DNA from: Gemmatimonadales bacterium
Lineage (GTDB): Bacteria; Gemmatimonadota; Gemmatimonadetes; Gemmatimonadales; GWC2-71-9
Assembly (NCBI GenBank): GCA_004525055.1
Contig: SPDF01000008.1
Location: 1 to 17,904 of the forward strand
Reading direction: 5' to 3'
Length of the DNA: 17,904 bases
Each line of letters starts with the position of its first letter. Positions within the stretch are counted from its first letter, which is position 1. The notes below the pieces were generated by a model, which was given only the letters and a program-made list of their open reading frames with translations, did no database searches and was not told where the DNA came from. Shown piece by piece: positions 15,437 through 17,904 of this stretch. The position numbers were made by a program, and so were the translations under genes.

Positions 15437-16009
15437 TCAGATCAGCCCGGTAAGGGGCGTGGCGTAACCGGCGTGGCGCGGTTCCGGGTCTCCGTAGCGA
15501 CCCTCCGCAGCGTGAAGCCGGTTCCACTCTTCGCGCAGACAGAAGGGGTCGAGTCCGTGGGGCCGGTCCACCGACAGCACTCCGTCGAGATGATCGATCT
15601 CGTGCTGCAGCAGTTCCGCGCGGTCTCCCGCCAGGTCCACCTCGTGCGTCTCACCCTTGAGATCCTGATACTGCACCCGGATCCGGTAGGCGCGTGACAC
15701 CTGCACCATCAGGCTCGGGAACGAGAAGCAGTCGTCCCAGACCGTGAAGTCCTCGGTGCTGATGTCGATAATCTCCGGATTGATGAGCGGCCACGGCTTG
15801 TCCATCTCCACATAGACCATTCGGACAGGGGCGCCGATCTGGGGCGCCGCGATGGCCCGGCCACTCCCGAATCGGGACTGCCAGTCGCGGAGGGTTTCGC
15901 GCATGTCGTCGAGGATCACCCGTACCGCCGTGGAACGCGGCTTGGTGATCGGTTCGCAGCGGGTACGGAGGATCGGGTCGCCGAGGAGACGTATGCGGTG
16001 GATGGTCAT
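15437..16009 (-). CDS. def: Peptide deformylase, divergent motif-2 type
   Basis: The 190-residue metalloenzyme is predicted to remove the formyl group from nascent N-terminal Met. Motif 1 reads SGRAIAAPQIG (Q57), motif 3 reads QHEIDHLDG (H136, E137, H140), both standard. Motif 2, normally EGCLS, is here WDDCFSFP at 91-98: the metal-ligand Cys94 is kept but the surrounding Glu, Gly and Leu are changed. All three metal ligands and the catalytic Glu are present, so activity is plausible. The variant fits a divergent PDF subfamily. There is no fmt gene next to it, unlike the common def-fmt arrangement. ATG 16009 has no clear RBS. The stop is six bases from the patatin-barrel stop. Confidence 0.9.
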   Translation of the reverse strand: MTIHRIRLLGDPILRTRCEPITKPRSTAVRVILDDMRETLRDWQSRFGSGRAIAAPQIGAPVRMVYVEMDKPWPLINPEIIDISTEDFTVWDDCFSFPSLMVQVSRAYRIRVQYQDLKGETHEVDLAGDRAELLQHEIDHLDGVLSVDRPHGLDPFCLREEWNRLHAAEGRYGDPEPRHAGYATPLTGLI

Positions 16010-16117
16010 GGCCTAAGATTGCATTCCAGGTGGGTGGAAACAAGAGAGGCGGCTCCGCATTTTTGGTGGTAGCATCTACAACTCCTATTATTCATACCAC
16101 TATCTGCAGGGGGTTGA

Positions 16118-16172
16118 GCCCGTCCTTTCGCGAGCGCAGGACCTGGAGCCCCGCTTTCGCGGGGGTGCCGGG
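16118..16172. repeat. REP-like palindromic element
   Basis: The core is a perfect hairpin, CCCCGC-TTTC-GCGGGG at 16149-16164, within CTGGAGCCCCGCTTTCG and a flanking GGGGTGCCGGG. It closely resembles the extragenic palindromes (TGGATCCCCGCTTTCGCGGGGATGACG type) scattered in many bacterial genomes. A less perfect half unit, CCTTTCGCGAGCGCAGG, lies just before it at about 16124-16140. It sits between def and sufR, away from the promoter. Confidence 0.6.
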
Positions 16173-16218
16173 CCGGCGAGGTTCCAGTTCTTCTTCCATA
16201 ATTCCCTGTGATGCCTGT

Positions 16219-16252
16219 GTTTACGAATTCACACCAATAATGCCACGTAAAC
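16219..16252. promoter_or_regulatory. Candidate operator upstream of sufR
   Basis: GTTTACG at 16219-16225 and CGTAAAC at 16246-16252 form a perfect 7-bp inverted repeat with a 20-base spacer. The right arm abuts the -35 box of the sufR promoter. Because SufR-family proteins repress their own operon, this is a reasonable autoregulatory site. It does not match a SufR box I can recall with certainty. Confidence 0.4.
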
Positions 16253-16281
16253 TTGACAATCCCGACATTTGCTCGTAGAAT
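16253..16281 (+). promoter_or_regulatory. Near-consensus promoter of sufR-sufB
   Basis: TTGACA at 16253-16258 and TAGAAT at 16276-16281 are spaced by exactly 17 bases: a perfect -35 and a one-mismatch -10. Transcription should begin about 16288-16290, which is at or within two bases of the ATG at 16290. No Shine-Dalgarno sequence fits between them, so the transcript is probably leaderless. Confidence 0.82.
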
Positions 16282-16289
16282 TCCCCCAT

Positions 16290-16993
16290 ATGGCGATACC
16301 GATTGCCCATCTCCGCGCCTCCGCCGCCCTGCCGGTCGGCTATAAGGGACCCCGAGCCTCCATTCTCGTGGAGCTCAAGCTCGTCCCGGGTGTGACCGCC
16401 AAGGAACTCTCCGGGCGGCTCGGCCTCTCCCTGAACGCGATCCGGCATCACCTCAAGGAGCTCGAGGTCGACGGGTTGCTGGAGCACGAGCGCGAGCAGC
16501 GCGGCGTCGGTGCGCCGGTGTTCGCCTATCGGCTTTCGCCCGCAGGCGAGCAGGTGTTCCCGCGGCGCTACGAGTCGGCGCTGACCGATGTGCTCGAGAC
16601 CCTGGTCGAGCGGGAGGGCCGCGAGGCCGTCGTCGGCGCACTCGAGGCGCGGTATGCCGCACTCCTCAAACGGCTTCCCGCCGACCTCGCGGAGCTCCCC
16701 GCCGAACGGAGGCTTAGCGCCGTCACCCGGCTGCTTAACGAAGATGGCTTCATGCCGGGGTGGGAGGGATCGTCGGAGGGAGGCACGCTCACCGAGCACA
16801 ATTGTGCCATTCGTGCCGTGGCCGAGCGGTTTCCGGAAATCTGTGCCGCGGAAGAGCGATTCCTGAGCGCGGCCCTCGGGGCCTCGGTGGATCTGCGGGC
16901 CCACGTGCTCGACGGCTGTTCCGCCTGCGAATACCAAGTGTTGTTCACGCCGCCGGTGTCCATCGGCACCAGCCGCTCCCAGGGAGTCAGCGC

Positions 16994-16997
<4 letters not shown>
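16290..16997 (+). CDS. sufR: SufR-like Fe-S-sensing transcriptional regulator
   Basis: The 235-residue protein has an N-terminal winged helix: VTAKELSGRLGLSLNAIRHH at about 35-54, then a wing with VFAYRLSPAGEQVF. Its C-terminal half carries HNCAIRAVAERFPEIC with C172 and C185 (C-x12-C) and then GCSAC with C210 and C213. These cysteines are typical of SufR, which binds an Fe-S cluster and represses the suf operon when clusters are sufficient. ATG 16290 is chosen because the promoter places the RNA start right at it; the frame is open only to 16269 before that. The stop overlaps the sufB start as ATGA, so regulator and target are coupled in one operon. Confidence 0.88.

Positions 16998-17904
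<907 letters not shown>

Overview
The window looks like chromosomal DNA from a GC-rich, diderm, free-living bacterium. I infer Gemmatimonadota or a close relative. The reasons are a GWxTD-domain lipoprotein next to polA, several lipobox-bearing secreted proteins including a beta-propeller lipoprotein, a patatin fused to an outer-membrane barrel, a 7Fe-type ferredoxin, and frequent GTG starts and stop/start overlaps. Assignment to phylum is inference; there is no rRNA or tRNA here to confirm it. The genes are packed tightly, and five neighbouring pairs converge with stop codons 10 bases or fewer apart or overlapping.

Layout. 1-136: tail of a DsbA/thioredoxin-fold protein (+). 133-1577: pyrE and a soluble Ser/Thr kinase on the minus strand, coupled by ATGA. 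1717-5879: GWxTD lipoprotein and DNA polymerase I (polA) on the plus strand, coupled by GTGA. 5890-8151: MMPL/RND-type exporter (-). 8279-9398: matrixin-like zinc protease and a DCC-family thiol protein (+). 9444-9740: MIP18/DUF59 (SufT-like) protein with its own strong RBS and a likely promoter (+). 9744-10946: RNase D (-). 11131-12399: beta-propeller lipoprotein (+). 12401-12571: 56-residue small protein (-). 12572-12949: gene-poor spacer. 12997-13260: 7Fe ferredoxin (-) with a very clear intrinsic terminator. 13304-15430: patatin/BamA-type fusion (+). 15437-16009: variant peptide deformylase (-). 16010-16289: spacer with a REP-like hairpin, an inverted repeat and a near-consensus promoter. 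16290-17904: SufR-like Fe-S regulator and sufB (+), running off the right edge.

How the genes relate. Most are housekeeping: pyrimidine synthesis, replication/repair, RNA processing, N-terminal protein maturation and Fe-S assembly. An iron-sulfur theme recurs (SufT-like protein, 7Fe ferredoxin, SufR, SufB), and a cell-envelope theme recurs (GWxTD lipoprotein, MMPL exporter, propeller lipoprotein, patatin-barrel). The most informative regulatory region is in front of sufR: a TTGACA-N17-TAGAAT promoter whose predicted start lies at or within about two bases of the ATG, so the sufRB mRNA is probably leaderless, with a 7-bp inverted repeat just upstream of the -35 box. I found no CRISPR array, prophage, insertion sequence, toxin-antitoxin pair or defence island, and no convincing case for a wholly new multi-gene system.
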